Positions 53,606-61,300 of a stretch of DNA of 64,000 nt are shown in pieces. The position numbers and the translations under genes were made by a program. The notes under the pieces were generated by a model. That model was not told the DNA's origin. It searched no databases and worked only from the letters and a program-made list of their open reading frames with translations. The stretch spans positions 124,001-188,000 of the forward strand of contig CAZUMW010000003.1 of NCBI GenBank assembly GCA_964621615.1, in the 5' to 3' direction. This DNA comes from CAZUMW01 sp964621615. GTDB taxonomy: Bacteria > Desulfobacterota > WTBG01 > CAIYCZ01 > CAIRTM01. The stretch's first letter is position 1. Each line of letters begins with the position of its first letter.

Positions 53606-54907
53606 TTACTTTTCACTGTCTGCCGGAGAAAATATCCTGTCCAGAGCGTGCAGTTCAGCATTGTTGCTGTTGTTTTCGACATATTTGCTGTAGACATTGA
53701 TAATCATCTCCGTGTTCCGGTGACCCATCATATGTGCTATGTACAACGGGTTGACACCGTTACTGAAGGCGGTTGTGGCAAATGAATGCCGTGTCTGCCG
53801 CAAGTCACGGTACGCTACACCGGCATCCTCAAGGGCTGTTGCCCATACCCTTTTTCTGAAGTTGTCGATGTCGATTCGCTTACCTTCAGGGGTGCAGAAA
53901 AAATATTCACTGCCGAGTGTGTTATGAATTTTTTTCTGTTGTGTCAGTATTTCAATCATACCTGGCGTCAGTTTTATGGTTCTTCTGCTGAAGGCATTTT
54001 TTGTTCTGCCTTCAATGATTTTGCCTTGCGCATCACGAGTCATAGCACGCCTGATATGCAGAAGACCTTTCTGCCAGTCAATGTCCCCCGGCTTTATTGC
54101 CGTTTGTTCTCCATGCCTCATGCCGCAGCAAAATGCGAACCTGATATACGGTTTCCAGTGGGTGGGGGTATGATGCACTATTTCCTGCTGCTCCTGTAGT
54201 GTGCACGGGTTGATTTTTTCATACGAGTTATCCTCTTTCAGTTTCTTGAAGCCGAAGAACGGATTGTATACTGCACCCCAGTTGTACTCTATAGCTGCGT
54301 CTTTACAGATCAGTTTCAGCGGAATGAAAATATTATTGATAGTCTTATTACCGATCACCTTGTTTTTGAGTTGCCGGTTACGGGACCAGGCCACGAACCG
54401 TTCAAAAACAGTTTTGTTCAGATGTGCAAATGTATAATTTTCAAAGAATGGTTTAATGTAATTGTTGAGATAGCTTTTGTAATCACGAAGCGTCCTTCCG
54501 GTCATACGTCCCGTTGCTTCAACCGTTTCAATCCACCGTTGCGCATAATCTGCAACGGAAACCTCACCGGGCGGTTTAGGCATTCCCAGAAGCCGTTCTT
54601 CTTTCTGCGTAAAATAGTCCTTCTTTCTGCTTTCAGGAAAAACCTCTGCGAATCTGAACTCACCGGACTTGATGGCAAGGATTATTTTGTCAAGCTGCTG
54701 CCTGACGGTCTTCACATTTTTTTCATTCCACCTGAGCCCGGCACTCTCACGGACCCGCTCGCCCATGTACCGGAAATCGACATATATGGTGCCGTTCATG
54801 TTACGTATGGAGCCCTCACGGTTTCTGTTCAGGCCCTGCTTTCTGCCTTTACGGTTTGTCCTGGGCAGTCGGATAACCTCGGCAGACATACCACTGTTGT
54901 GTGACAT
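53606..54907 (-). CDS. int: Tyrosine recombinase / integrase
   Basis: This 433-residue protein has an N-terminal arm-type DNA-binding domain, a core-binding SAM-like domain (about 130-220), and a catalytic domain with GMRHGEQTAI (first Arg), RDLRQTRHSFAT (second box, with Arg/Gln in place of the usual His-x-x), and MGHRNTEMIINVYSKYV carrying the His and the nucleophile Tyr. It would insert the element into the initiator tRNA gene it points at. I chose ATG 54907 after GGAGG with 6 bases spacing; the longer frame lacks a ribosome binding site. Confidence 0.93.
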   Translation of the reverse strand: MSHNSGMSAEVIRLPRTNRKGRKQGLNRNREGSIRNMNGTIYVDFRYMGERVRESAGLRWNEKNVKTVRQQLDKIILAIKSGEFRFAEVFPESRKKDYFTQKEERLLGMPKPPGEVSVADYAQRWIETVEATGRMTGRTLRDYKSYLNNYIKPFFENYTFAHLNKTVFERFVAWSRNRQLKNKVIGNKTINNIFIPLKLICKDAAIEYNWGAVYNPFFGFKKLKEDNSYEKINPCTLQEQQEIVHHTPTHWKPYIRFAFCCGMRHGEQTAIKPGDIDWQKGLLHIRRAMTRDAQGKIIEGRTKNAFSRRTIKLTPGMIEILTQQKKIHNTLGSEYFFCTPEGKRIDIDNFRKRVWATALEDAGVAYRDLRQTRHSFATTAFSNGVNPLYIAHMMGHRNTEMIINVYSKYVENNSNNAELHALDRIFSPADSEK

Positions 54908-54995
54908 ATCTATCCTCCAGTCATCGGCATCCCTCCTTTCTGCTGATTTTCCCTTGTCATAGATTATCATAGCCGACTGCCTGTTCAAACCAAAA

Positions 54996-55247
54996 TTATA
55001 TGTTGATAGAGCTCTTTGCCGGGGACTTTTTTGTGCCTTTTTCGGCAGTATCCCTGCACACTTCTGTACCGTCATCCCCCAGCCATTGTTTAATAGCGGA
55101 CCATTTGAAAAGCAGCTTTCGCGGGGAGGGCTTCAGGTAATGTATACCGCGTATGAAGGTTCCCCGGCAGATCATATTGTATATGGTTTGGGGTTTGTAC
55201 TTAATTGTGGCACACAGCTCTTTGAGTGTCAGATATTGTTCCTGCAT
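54996..55247 (-). CDS. Excisionase-like helix-turn-helix protein
   Basis: This 83-residue protein has a MerR/AlpA type winged helix-turn-helix: YLTLKELCATIKYKPQTIYNMI followed by a basic wing (PSPRKLLFKWSAIKQWL). The place, directly before the integrase, and the size fit an excisionase or a directionality factor. The C-terminal tail is basic and disordered. AGGAGA lies eight bases before the ATG. It could also regulate the integrase gene. Confidence 0.78.
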   Translation of the reverse strand: MQEQYLTLKELCATIKYKPQTIYNMICRGTFIRGIHYLKPSPRKLLFKWSAIKQWLGDDGTEVCRDTAEKGTKKSPAKSSINI

Positions 55248-55365
55248 GGGAATATCTCCTGTAAAATATTCCTGTTATGCATGCCGGGTTGACGCGGCAG
55301 TATAACGATTATGAAGCGGGAACTCACCGCCGGTTCAGGTTTTGCCGATGACGCTGCCAATACCG

Positions 55366-55599
55366 TCACGTCGTTTTATTAACCGTGTCGAATAAATACA
55401 CGGTTAAATACTGGGTTCCCCGGCGGCTTCTGTTTTTGTACATTTTCCCGACAGGTCTGCGCGATTCTTTTCTCTTTTGCCGGACATTACTTTCCGTTTG
55501 CTCTGTATCGCTTTCATCCTGTTTCCTGGGGTAGATCCAATAATCAGGATCCTGTTTGTGGCGTTTGTTTCTGTTCTTTGATGCATAGAAGACCTGCAT
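55366..55599 (-). CDS. Small basic protein of unknown function
   Basis: The 77-residue protein is very rich in Lys and Arg (KNRNKRHKQD, RQKRKESRR) and has no recognisable domain. The start is well supported by AAAGGAGGT a few bases before ATG. Such basic proteins of phage-like elements often bind nucleic acid, but nothing specific can be said. Confidence 0.55.
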   Translation of the reverse strand: MQVFYASKNRNKRHKQDPDYWIYPRKQDESDTEQTESNVRQKRKESRRPVGKMYKNRSRRGTQYLTVYLFDTVNKTT

Positions 55600-55814
55600 A
55601 ACACCTCCTTTGTGCTGTAAGCACGTTATTAATTCACTCTTCTATAAGGTAGAACGATAAAGGTCTGCAAAAATTAATACCCGGCGGCCGTTTTTTTTCA
55701 ATAGAGCGGACATCTTTTGTGACGGCCTTTCTCTAATATGTCTGCACATGATGGCGCTTCTTTCAAAAAAAATGACAATCTTTATATACGGGGGCTGCTG
55801 GTGGGAAATATACA
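55600..55814. other. Divergent promoter region of the element
   Basis: About 215 bp between leftward (integrase side) and rightward genes. It should hold promoters for both directions. I see AT-rich patches but no clear pair of boxes. Confidence 0.4.
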
Positions 55815-56222
55815 ATGACAAAGGAACGCCGGTACCGGTTCCTCAACTTCTGCACAGGCAACAGATGGTACAAACCCATTGCGACTGCAGCAGCACTGTA
55901 CCGTATGCCCGATGAAAGGCTCAGCGGACGGCAACGGCTGCGCAAACTGCGGCTGCTGCGGTACCTGCTCAGTATACTGGTAATCGTGAGTGTGATGTGG
56001 TCTGTGCTTATGGTTCTTATCTACTTACAGGTGCAAAGCGGAATACATATTGAAAATGCACCATATGTCCATACCGGCAAAACGTCGGTAAATTGTTACC
56101 GCAGTTTTCACGGCGGGCTGATCTGTTGCGCCGAAAAACCGATGTTCAAAAGGCAATATCTTAACAGCACCAGAAAACCGGTTGCCGGATATGAGTGCTA
56201 CAAATACCAGGAAATCGATTAG
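55815..56222 (+). CDS. Small single-pass membrane protein
   Basis: This 135-residue protein has a basic N-terminal half (about 1-48), one membrane helix (LLSILVIVSVMWSVLMVLIYL, about 51-71) and a C-terminal domain with four cysteines (NCYRSFHGGLICCAEK, GYECYKY). If the N-terminus is cytoplasmic, as the positive charges suggest, the cysteine domain is outside and may be disulfide-bonded. I do not recognise a family. It is the first rightward gene of the element. Confidence 0.55.
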   Translation: MTKERRYRFLNFCTGNRWYKPIATAAALYRMPDERLSGRQRLRKLRLLRYLLSILVIVSVMWSVLMVLIYLQVQSGIHIENAPYVHTGKTSVNCYRSFHGGLICCAEKPMFKRQYLNSTRKPVAGYECYKYQEID

Positions 56223-56309
56223 CAAAAGACAATGATGATCCTGCCTGCAATGACCCCTCAACAGCATTGAGAGGGGTCATGAAGAAGACTTCTTTCGGAG
56301 GTATCTACA

Positions 56310-56684
56310 ATGCAAATGCTGGAAACCAGACAGACACAGGAACCCGAAAGGGAAAAGCAGAAAGCGACCGCAAAACAGATAAACTATATCAACATGCTGG
56401 CAAAACAGCTGGGCTTTCATGTAAATGCCGGCGAGTTGAGTAAGCGGACAGCGGCACAAAAAATAGAGCTGTTCAGAAAGATACGGTTGTCCGAGCTTCA
56501 ACAAAAATCAAAAGAGCAGGAGGTGCGGATGGCCATGGTGAAAAAGCTTATCTACAAAAAGTGGCTCATGCACAACAAGGAAATCAGCAGGCAGACCGAA
56601 AAGGCCTTCATGCAGGAGGTGTGCTATATCCATCGGTTGTTCAACAAAATCGACAGAGTGGCTGCAGCCAATGAAGCGGCATAG
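56310..56684 (+). CDS. Helical protein with ATxKQ motif, unknown function
   Basis: This 124-residue, mostly helical and basic protein opens with KATAKQINYINMLAKQLGF. That T-x-K-Q-x-x-Y-I pattern is seen in several phage and plasmid proteins as a small helical domain, but it does not fix a function. The gene has a good ribosome binding site (GGAGG) and ends within a terminator hairpin. Confidence 0.6.
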   Translation: MQMLETRQTQEPEREKQKATAKQINYINMLAKQLGFHVNAGELSKRTAAQKIELFRKIRLSELQQKSKEQEVRMAMVKKLIYKKWLMHNKEISRQTEKAFMQEVCYIHRLFNKIDRVAAANEAA

Positions 56685-56698
56685 GGCCGCTTTTTTTT
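56674..56698 (+). terminator. Intrinsic terminator overlapping the stop codon
   Basis: AAGCGGC and GCCGCTT form a stem around the TAG stop at 56682-56684, followed by eight T's. It ends the short transcript of the 56310 gene. Confidence 0.85.
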
Positions 56699-56820
56699 CT
56701 ATATCGTAACATCAATCCTGACGGCTATTTATGAAAACACGCCTTGCAGCGCTTATAAAGTTGTTTTGTTTTGATTTGGCTTTACGAAACGGCTGATGAA
56801 CGTCGCAATTAAGCACGATT

Positions 56821-57018
56821 ATGTTGAAATGCTCATCTGTAATATTAATGGGGGGTAATTGTAGCAACGTGGAAGAGTTGGACAAACAAAGCAAACGCAA
56901 TGGCCCTTTTGAAATAAACGCAGGAAATATGATAGAAATTTTTGATAGTGAGGGATGTGGAGGTTACAAGAAAACTTGGTTGACCGTTGAGAGCAAGGGC
57001 TTTATAGTATGCTTATAA
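56821..57018 (+). CDS. Doubtful small ORF
   Basis: This frame of 65 codons lies between a terminator and the next gene and ends 22 bases before its start. It has no clear ribosome binding site at the ATG. The internal part from EELDKQSKRNGPFEINAGNM looks protein-like. It could be a decayed gene or a short regulator of the following HEPN-like gene. Confidence 0.3.
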   Translation: MLKCSSVILMGGNCSNVEELDKQSKRNGPFEINAGNMIEIFDSEGCGGYKKTWLTVESKGFIVCL

Positions 57019-57039
57019 AATATAGAGAAAGGAACAATA

Positions 57040-57774
57040 ATGAATCACCGAAAGCGCATAAAAGATTCTGAAACTCCTTGGAAAACCAATGGTTGGGTTC
57101 CATTTGCGTTAGTTGAAAATGAGGCAGAATTTGAAACGCTGCACAAATACCTACTGCTAGTTGAAGATCATATCAGAGACAAAACTGTGGCATTCGCGAG
57201 CAATATAAAGAAGACGATAGAAAGACTAGGCCTAAGCGGACAAGATGCTGACTATTACTACGAGTCACATGAAAATGAATATGGCAGATTGCATGAAGCG
57301 TATCCCAACATTGCCCGTGCCACTGTGCTCTCAATGGCTTGTTCAGTTTTTGAAAGTGGACTTACAGAGATTTGCAAGGAGTTCGAAAGGACGGATGATG
57401 TGCAAACGACCCGAATCAAGTGGGATAAAATAAATAATGCAACCGGAATAATCAGAGCAAAAAAATACATCAAAAAAAATTTTGATATTCATTTTAATGA
57501 ACATCAAGAGTGGCAGGCAATCCGAGATTATTATAAGGTGCGAGACTGCTTTGTACATGCGAACGGCGATGTATCTCTCATGAAAGAGAAGCAAAGTAAA
57601 GATATCGAATCGATTACCCGAAGAGTACCAGGGGTCACCATAGAATATAAACGTTTAAGGCTAGATAGCCGAAGATTTTTCGACGGTGTCTTTGGGACCA
57701 TGAGTAGATTTTGGTCAGACTTGAGGATAGCATTTCGAGAAAACGAAATTGTTGGTCCCGTTTACTGGGAGTAA
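57040..57774 (+). CDS. HEPN-like domain protein
   Basis: This 244-residue alpha-helical, AT-rich gene product has SMACSVFESGLTEICKEF, the first helix pair typical of MAE_28990-like HEPN proteins, and YYKVRDCFVHANGD, where RDCFVH fits the Rx4-6H catalytic motif of HEPN ribonucleases. It has a good ribosome binding site (AAGGAAC). HEPN proteins often act as RNA-cutting toxins in antiphage or abortive infection systems. The next gene has a second HEPN-like motif, so a pair is possible. Confidence 0.6.
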   Translation: MNHRKRIKDSETPWKTNGWVPFALVENEAEFETLHKYLLLVEDHIRDKTVAFASNIKKTIERLGLSGQDADYYYESHENEYGRLHEAYPNIARATVLSMACSVFESGLTEICKEFERTDDVQTTRIKWDKINNATGIIRAKKYIKKNFDIHFNEHQEWQAIRDYYKVRDCFVHANGDVSLMKEKQSKDIESITRRVPGVTIEYKRLRLDSRRFFDGVFGTMSRFWSDLRIAFRENEIVGPVYWE

Positions 57775-57886
57775 GAACAGATTTCATAGTCATCATGGAA
57801 AAAGAAATAGTCTATCACATTGTTCAGCAGATTGGTGCTTTGTGACTGCAGCTAAGCAACTACGCTAGTTGTACAAACAGATTATT

Positions 57887-58897
57887 ATGATCGCAAGAAT
57901 TTACATACAACTCCCATTCGCTTTAACAATTCCGGAAAAAGAATCTTATCCAGTTTATGCCTATAAATTAGGTGCTTACAATATCTACTATTTCTTTCCG
58001 AAGAGAAGCGAGATGGCAAATAGATATTCCAGCGCTGACAGCATGAAAATGGACGGTAAGCCCGCAATGAGTGCAGATGTCTTACATATTGATTTCCAGA
58101 CAAAAAGATTTAACCGAAAAGTCGATGCACAGGTTGATCCTCCGCCTGAATTGATAGAAGAAATTGCAAACGATTTTTTAGCAAGATTGAGATATGTTAC
58201 CAATGCAAGCAAAATTAAATTGATAAAATTATCTAATTTAAATTGGTCTTGTACATATCTGAAAGATGACGGCACTGAGTTAAGGAAAAATAAGCGCTAT
58301 ATTTGTGGCAGAGGAGTGAGAAAGTTCGTTTTTTCTTATGTGGCGTTGGATAAACAAATTTGGGAGGATATTCACTCTATTCCTCCGGGTTATGAATTTC
58401 CGGTTTGGAAAACGCTATTACTTGATGCTGCTTCAATATTACCGGAAACTGGTCCAGCAATCATTTTGACCTTTACAGCATTAGAGGTGTTCATTTCAAA
58501 AATATTAGATAGTGTAGCCAAATATAATAAAATTGATCGGGATTTTTGGGGATGGGTCAATAGCCGAGGTTATTTAAAAGAACCAAGCATTGAGGAGAAA
58601 TATAATTTTTTATCGCTACATATAATTGGGAAATCAATAAAAGAGAATAATGATCTTTGGGAGGCTTTTAAACATCTCCGTAAGGCAAGAAATTCGTTCG
58701 CACACACTGGTGTAGCAATGATTGGTGATGAACTTGTTACAGAAGAGAAAACCCGTTTTTTTATACGCAAAGCCAAAGAAATAATAGATTTTATAAAAAA
58801 AGAAATTCCAGAAGAATTGCGATGGCTTGAGTTTAAGCATGGAGTACAAATGGAAATTATCCAGGCGTTAAGACAGTCTATGGAAGAAGAGCAGTAA
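57887..58897 (+). CDS. Second HEPN-like domain protein
   Basis: This 336-residue AT-rich gene product has an N-terminal half with no recognised domain (about 1-170) and a C-terminal helical half. There, AIILTFTALEVFISKIL is the first HEPN helix and HLRKARNSFAHTGVA has RNSFAH, matching Rx4-6H. I chose ATG 57887; a TTG six codons before it has no better support, and neither has a strong ribosome binding site. It may be an RNase effector or a partner of the previous protein. Confidence 0.58.
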   Translation: MIARIYIQLPFALTIPEKESYPVYAYKLGAYNIYYFFPKRSEMANRYSSADSMKMDGKPAMSADVLHIDFQTKRFNRKVDAQVDPPPELIEEIANDFLARLRYVTNASKIKLIKLSNLNWSCTYLKDDGTELRKNKRYICGRGVRKFVFSYVALDKQIWEDIHSIPPGYEFPVWKTLLLDAASILPETGPAIILTFTALEVFISKILDSVAKYNKIDRDFWGWVNSRGYLKEPSIEEKYNFLSLHIIGKSIKENNDLWEAFKHLRKARNSFAHTGVAMIGDELVTEEKTRFFIRKAKEIIDFIKKEIPEELRWLEFKHGVQMEIIQALRQSMEEEQ

Positions 58898-58971
58898 CGT
58901 CGCTGCATTTGGGGTTTCCCCAAGAACAATTCATCACGCCCCGCTTCTCCGGTGAAACGGAGCGTGATAAA

Positions 58972-59193
58972 ATGTCTCGAAAAGATAAAAAATTATGTGA
59001 GGTTTGCTGTCGTCTGCGGAATGATGTGCCTGTGGACAGGTATCACGTTTGTGAAGCCTGTCGCAGAGGCGGCAGCGGCATGCCGCGAAGGCTTTCGGTA
59101 GTTACACTGAGCAGGGGCAAACACTATTTCATCGATAAGCGGCTTAAAGAACTGCGCAATGTCGAAAATCCGCTTGACAAAATTGACCTGTAA
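58972..59193 (+). CDS. Small zinc-binding-type protein
   Basis: The 73-residue basic protein has CEVC and CEAC pairs 14 residues apart (a four-Cys zinc ribbon) near the N-terminus and a Lys/Arg-rich remainder. I chose ATG 58972, nine bases after GGAG; the longer frame from 58909 overlaps the tail of the previous gene's flank. It probably binds nucleic acid or protein. Function unknown. Confidence 0.6.
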   Translation: MSRKDKKLCEVCCRLRNDVPVDRYHVCEACRRGGSGMPRRLSVVTLSRGKHYFIDKRLKELRNVENPLDKIDL

Positions 59194-59222
59194 GCCGATT
59201 CCTGCCACACAGTCAATAGTGC

Positions 59223-59729
59223 CTAACGTATCGTGAAATAACAGCCATCCGGGCGCTGAATTTTATCGATCGCGTACACTGATTCCTGCGTCAGTTTCCT
59301 GTTCAGCCGTGAAAGCTGGACCCGCAAAGCAGGTATATCGCGAACATCAAGCCTGCTGTTGTGTGCCGATTCGAGGATTTGTGTGTAATTTTTTTCACCC
59401 TGACTCAATATTTTAAAAAGCCCGAGCTGCTTGGGGTTGAGTATGGTATGGATGTTTTCACTCTGGCGCTTTTTCCTGTCAGCTTCAAGCTTTGCCGGTG
59501 CATTTAATGTTATCTCGGTGAGTTCTTTTTTGAGCTCTGCTATGGTATTTTCCTTTTGCCTGATTTCCGTTTCCCGGTCGTTGAGAAGGCGCTGTGTATA
59601 TCGCAATTCGGATTCCTTTTCAATTCTCAATGATATGATTTCCTGTTCCAGCTTCTGTATATTTTCGAACAGATCGCGCGGTGCCAGAAAATAACGGATA
59701 CTGTTCAGGATGCCCTGTCTCTTTTCCAT
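59223..59729 (-). CDS. Coiled-coil protein with C-terminal winged-helix-like domain
   Basis: This 168-residue protein has a long coiled coil (about 30-95, rich in Glu, Lys, Leu: RETEIRQKENTIAELKKEL) and a compact C-terminal part from LNPKQLGLFKILSQGEKNYTQIL, which looks like a winged helix-turn-helix (LGLFKIL, SRLDVRDIPALRVQLSRLNRKL). ATG 59729 lies six bases after AAGGTG. It may regulate transcription of the element. It is transcribed towards the zinc-type gene and away from 60063. Confidence 0.6.
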   Translation of the reverse strand: MEKRQGILNSIRYFLAPRDLFENIQKLEQEIISLRIEKESELRYTQRLLNDRETEIRQKENTIAELKKELTEITLNAPAKLEADRKKRQSENIHTILNPKQLGLFKILSQGEKNYTQILESAHNSRLDVRDIPALRVQLSRLNRKLTQESVYAIDKIQRPDGCYFTIR

Positions 59730-59750
59730 CGGTATCACCTTTCGTAACAC

Positions 59751-60010
59751 ATGATATCATACATAACGGTACCGCCTGTTTATAAATCTTTTGGTATGTC
59801 TCCGGTCGTATCGATGGGTATTACCTGTGTTGATATGCTGATATATTGTTTTTCATCACGGCTAAAGATTTATTGTCCGGTTCGCTCATCGCGAGCCGGA
59901 ACATAAATCGTTCCCCCTGCGGGGTCGCCTGAAAAAGTATATGATCGACTGCACAATACGGGGTTTGTTCAGGGAGCAGCTGTTTTGTGTTTGATGTGAT
60001 TTCGTGATCG
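59751..60010. other. Intergenic region with two hairpins
   Basis: This gap of about 300 bases between divergent genes has CCGGTTCGC-TCATC-GCGAGCCGG (one G-T pair, about 59880-59902) and CCCC-TG-CGGGG nearby. Neither is followed by a good T-run. They may be operator or RNA structures. No gene is seen. Confidence 0.4.
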
Positions 60011-60012
60011 TT

Positions 60013-60057
60013 TTAACCCCCAAATCTTTTCTCAGGACAGAAAGATTTGGAGGCTGA
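60013..60057 (+). promoter_or_regulatory. Shine-Dalgarno-sequestering hairpin, first copy
   Basis: CCAAATCTTT (60020-60029) pairs with AAAGATTTGG (60041-60050) across an 11-base loop. The pairing continues through CCCCC against GGAGG with one A-C mismatch, so the whole ribosome binding site of the 60063 gene is inside the stem. The same design is found at 60705-60752. Confidence 0.72.
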
Positions 60058-60062
60058 TAACC

Positions 60063-60521
60063 GTGAAACAAACCGACATACAATCCGTGCGGATACACAA
60101 TATGGTGGAATATATAAGAAACAGCGGCAGGTTCTTATGCGATCTGTATGAGCTTGCAGAGCGGGGGATACAAAACATTCTCAGGGAGGATTTTGATATA
60201 TACGGGTCCTTCACCGATGAGGAGATGGCGGTACTGAAAGAGGATCTTTACAGGATGGCCTTTGACAATGAAATGCGTGAGGCACAGTATCTGTATAGAA
60301 GACTGATTCCGTATGATGAGGGTGAGGATTTGCTTCATTCGTCTCCTGACAACATATATGGAAAGGTTACTACGTACCGGGCCGGTTACAGCTATCCGGT
60401 GCAGAGAAGTATCAGAATGCTGCCGGTGGTTAGATATCCGTTAAAGGCAGTAAACGGTAAAGAGATGAGTCATTTGGAGCAGACAAATAAGGTGTTAAAT
60501 GAGCAGCTTGTGGGGGATTAG
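60063..60521 (+). CDS. Hypothetical acidic protein under hairpin control
   Basis: The 152-residue protein starts with GTG at 60063, about nine bases after GGAGG. The N-terminal half is helical (RIHNMVEYIRNSGRFLCDLYELAERGIQNIL), and the rest is mixed and tyrosine-rich (YLYRRLIPYDEGEDLL, YRAGYSYPVQRSIRML). I do not recognise a family and see no membrane segment. The buried ribosome binding site suggests that its translation is tightly controlled. Confidence 0.55.
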   Translation: MKQTDIQSVRIHNMVEYIRNSGRFLCDLYELAERGIQNILREDFDIYGSFTDEEMAVLKEDLYRMAFDNEMREAQYLYRRLIPYDEGEDLLHSSPDNIYGKVTTYRAGYSYPVQRSIRMLPVVRYPLKAVNGKEMSHLEQTNKVLNEQLVGD

Positions 60522-60529
60522 GATCAGCA

Positions 60530-60676
60530 GGCTGATGATTGTTTGTTGAGGGAAGGGGTGCCCGGGGAAAATTTTATTGTCCTGAAAAACAAAAAAGTTT
60601 TTCAGAATCATAAATTTTTCCCCTTGGTTTGGGTGGTTGCAACAGAGTGTTTTTTTTAAGGCGGCTGATGATTGTT
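60530..60676 (+). repeat. Direct repeats flanking a large imperfect hairpin
   Basis: GGCTGATGATTGTT occurs at 60530-60543 and again at 60663-60676. Between them, 60564-60623 is an imperfect inverted repeat with arms of about 27 bases: GGGGAAAATTTTAT...CTGAAAAAC against GTTTTTCAG...ATAAATTTTTCCCC, with a six-A loop. This could be a small structured RNA, a replication or transfer site, or a decayed mobile unit. Confidence 0.5.
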
Positions 60677-60704
60677 GTTTGGTGCGTGCGCTTTTGCAGC
60701 GGGG

Positions 60705-60752
60705 TATCAACCCCCAATTTTTTTATCAAACAGAAAAAATTGGAGGTTGATA
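60705..60752 (+). promoter_or_regulatory. Shine-Dalgarno-sequestering hairpin, second copy
   Basis: TATCAACCCCCAATTTTTT (60705-60723) pairs with AAAAAATTGGAGGTTGATA (60734-60752), 19 bp with a single A-C mismatch at the same place as in the first copy. GGAGG is fully paired, and ATG 60755 follows two bases later. Confidence 0.78.
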
Positions 60753-60754
60753 AA

Positions 60755-60886
60755 ATGGATTATGAAATGCATACAGTTTGTCTTTTTTGCGGGAAATGGC
60801 TTGAACCCGAAGAGGAGAAATCAGGTATTGCTTTTTGTTCTTCCTGTTATGAGATGTACCGGGAAGTTGCCTGGAAGGTTCATTAA
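60755..60886 (+). CDS. Mini zinc-binding-type protein, 43 residues
   Basis: This gene of 43 codons gives a protein with CLFC and CSSC pairs 19 residues apart (a likely zinc knuckle) and an acidic middle (EPEEEK). GGAGG lies eight bases before the ATG but within a stem of 19 bp. No family is recognised. Its small size, two CxxC pairs and strong translational control suggest a regulator. Confidence 0.6.
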   Translation: MDYEMHTVCLFCGKWLEPEEEKSGIAFCSSCYEMYREVAWKVH

Positions 60887-61244
60887 GTGGGGAGCAGCTC
60901 CCCCCCTTCACCCCCTCAGGGGGAAATTTCCGCTCCTTTTAGTCGCGCTATTGATATCGCTCGCTTTTTTTATTTTTTGGCTGGTTGTAAAAATAAAAGA
61001 GAATCGCGACCGTACGGTCGTGGTTCGAGCATGAGCGTGAGAAAGAAAGAGATAATATGAATAATACAGAGATATGTTTAAATCGAAGCGGGAAAGCTCC
61101 TTGAATTTGATCATAATGATCAAATAATTAAATAATTAAAATAGAGATAATAATAATAACTTCTGAATTTGGTTGCCGGTCCTGTATTGTTTGGGGAAGG
61201 GCTCATCATGGTGCCCGGTTTTACCGGGTGCACATGTGAAGGCA
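60887..61244. other. Palindrome-rich intergenic region
   Basis: This gap of about 360 bases after the mini zinc gene has GGGGAGCAGCTCCCC and CCCCCTCAGGGGG hairpins at the start, CGACCGTACGGTCG (61007-61020), and TTTGATCATAATGATCAAA (61106-61124), a perfect 19-bp palindrome with a central A. A hydrophobic frame crosses 60920-61030, but it lacks a start and ribosome binding site. I see no gene. Confidence 0.45.
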
Positions 61245-61293
61245 ATGAAAAGAGGAAAAGGGCCGGATTGCCGCACTTGGCAGGGTCCGGCCC
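61245..61293 (-). terminator. Terminator of the ubiquitin-like operon
   Basis: On the minus strand GGGCCGGA (61286-61293 complement) pairs with TCCGGCCC across an 18-base loop, followed by a T-rich tract (CTTTTCCTCTTTTC). It lies eight bases after the stop of the E1-like gene. Confidence 0.72.
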
Positions 61294-61300
61294 GGCAGGA

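Noticed and set aside
58930..58950. CGCCCCGCTTCTCC as a possible attR (tRNA 3' end repeat)
   Set aside because: Only about seven bases match the tRNA acceptor stem, and neither the T-arm nor CCA is present.
60672..61034. Frame with a hydrophobic stretch (about 60920-61000) that resembles a membrane helix
   Set aside because: It lies out of frame over the mini zinc gene, has no start codon or ribosome binding site near the helix, and the hydrophobicity comes from a T-rich tract.
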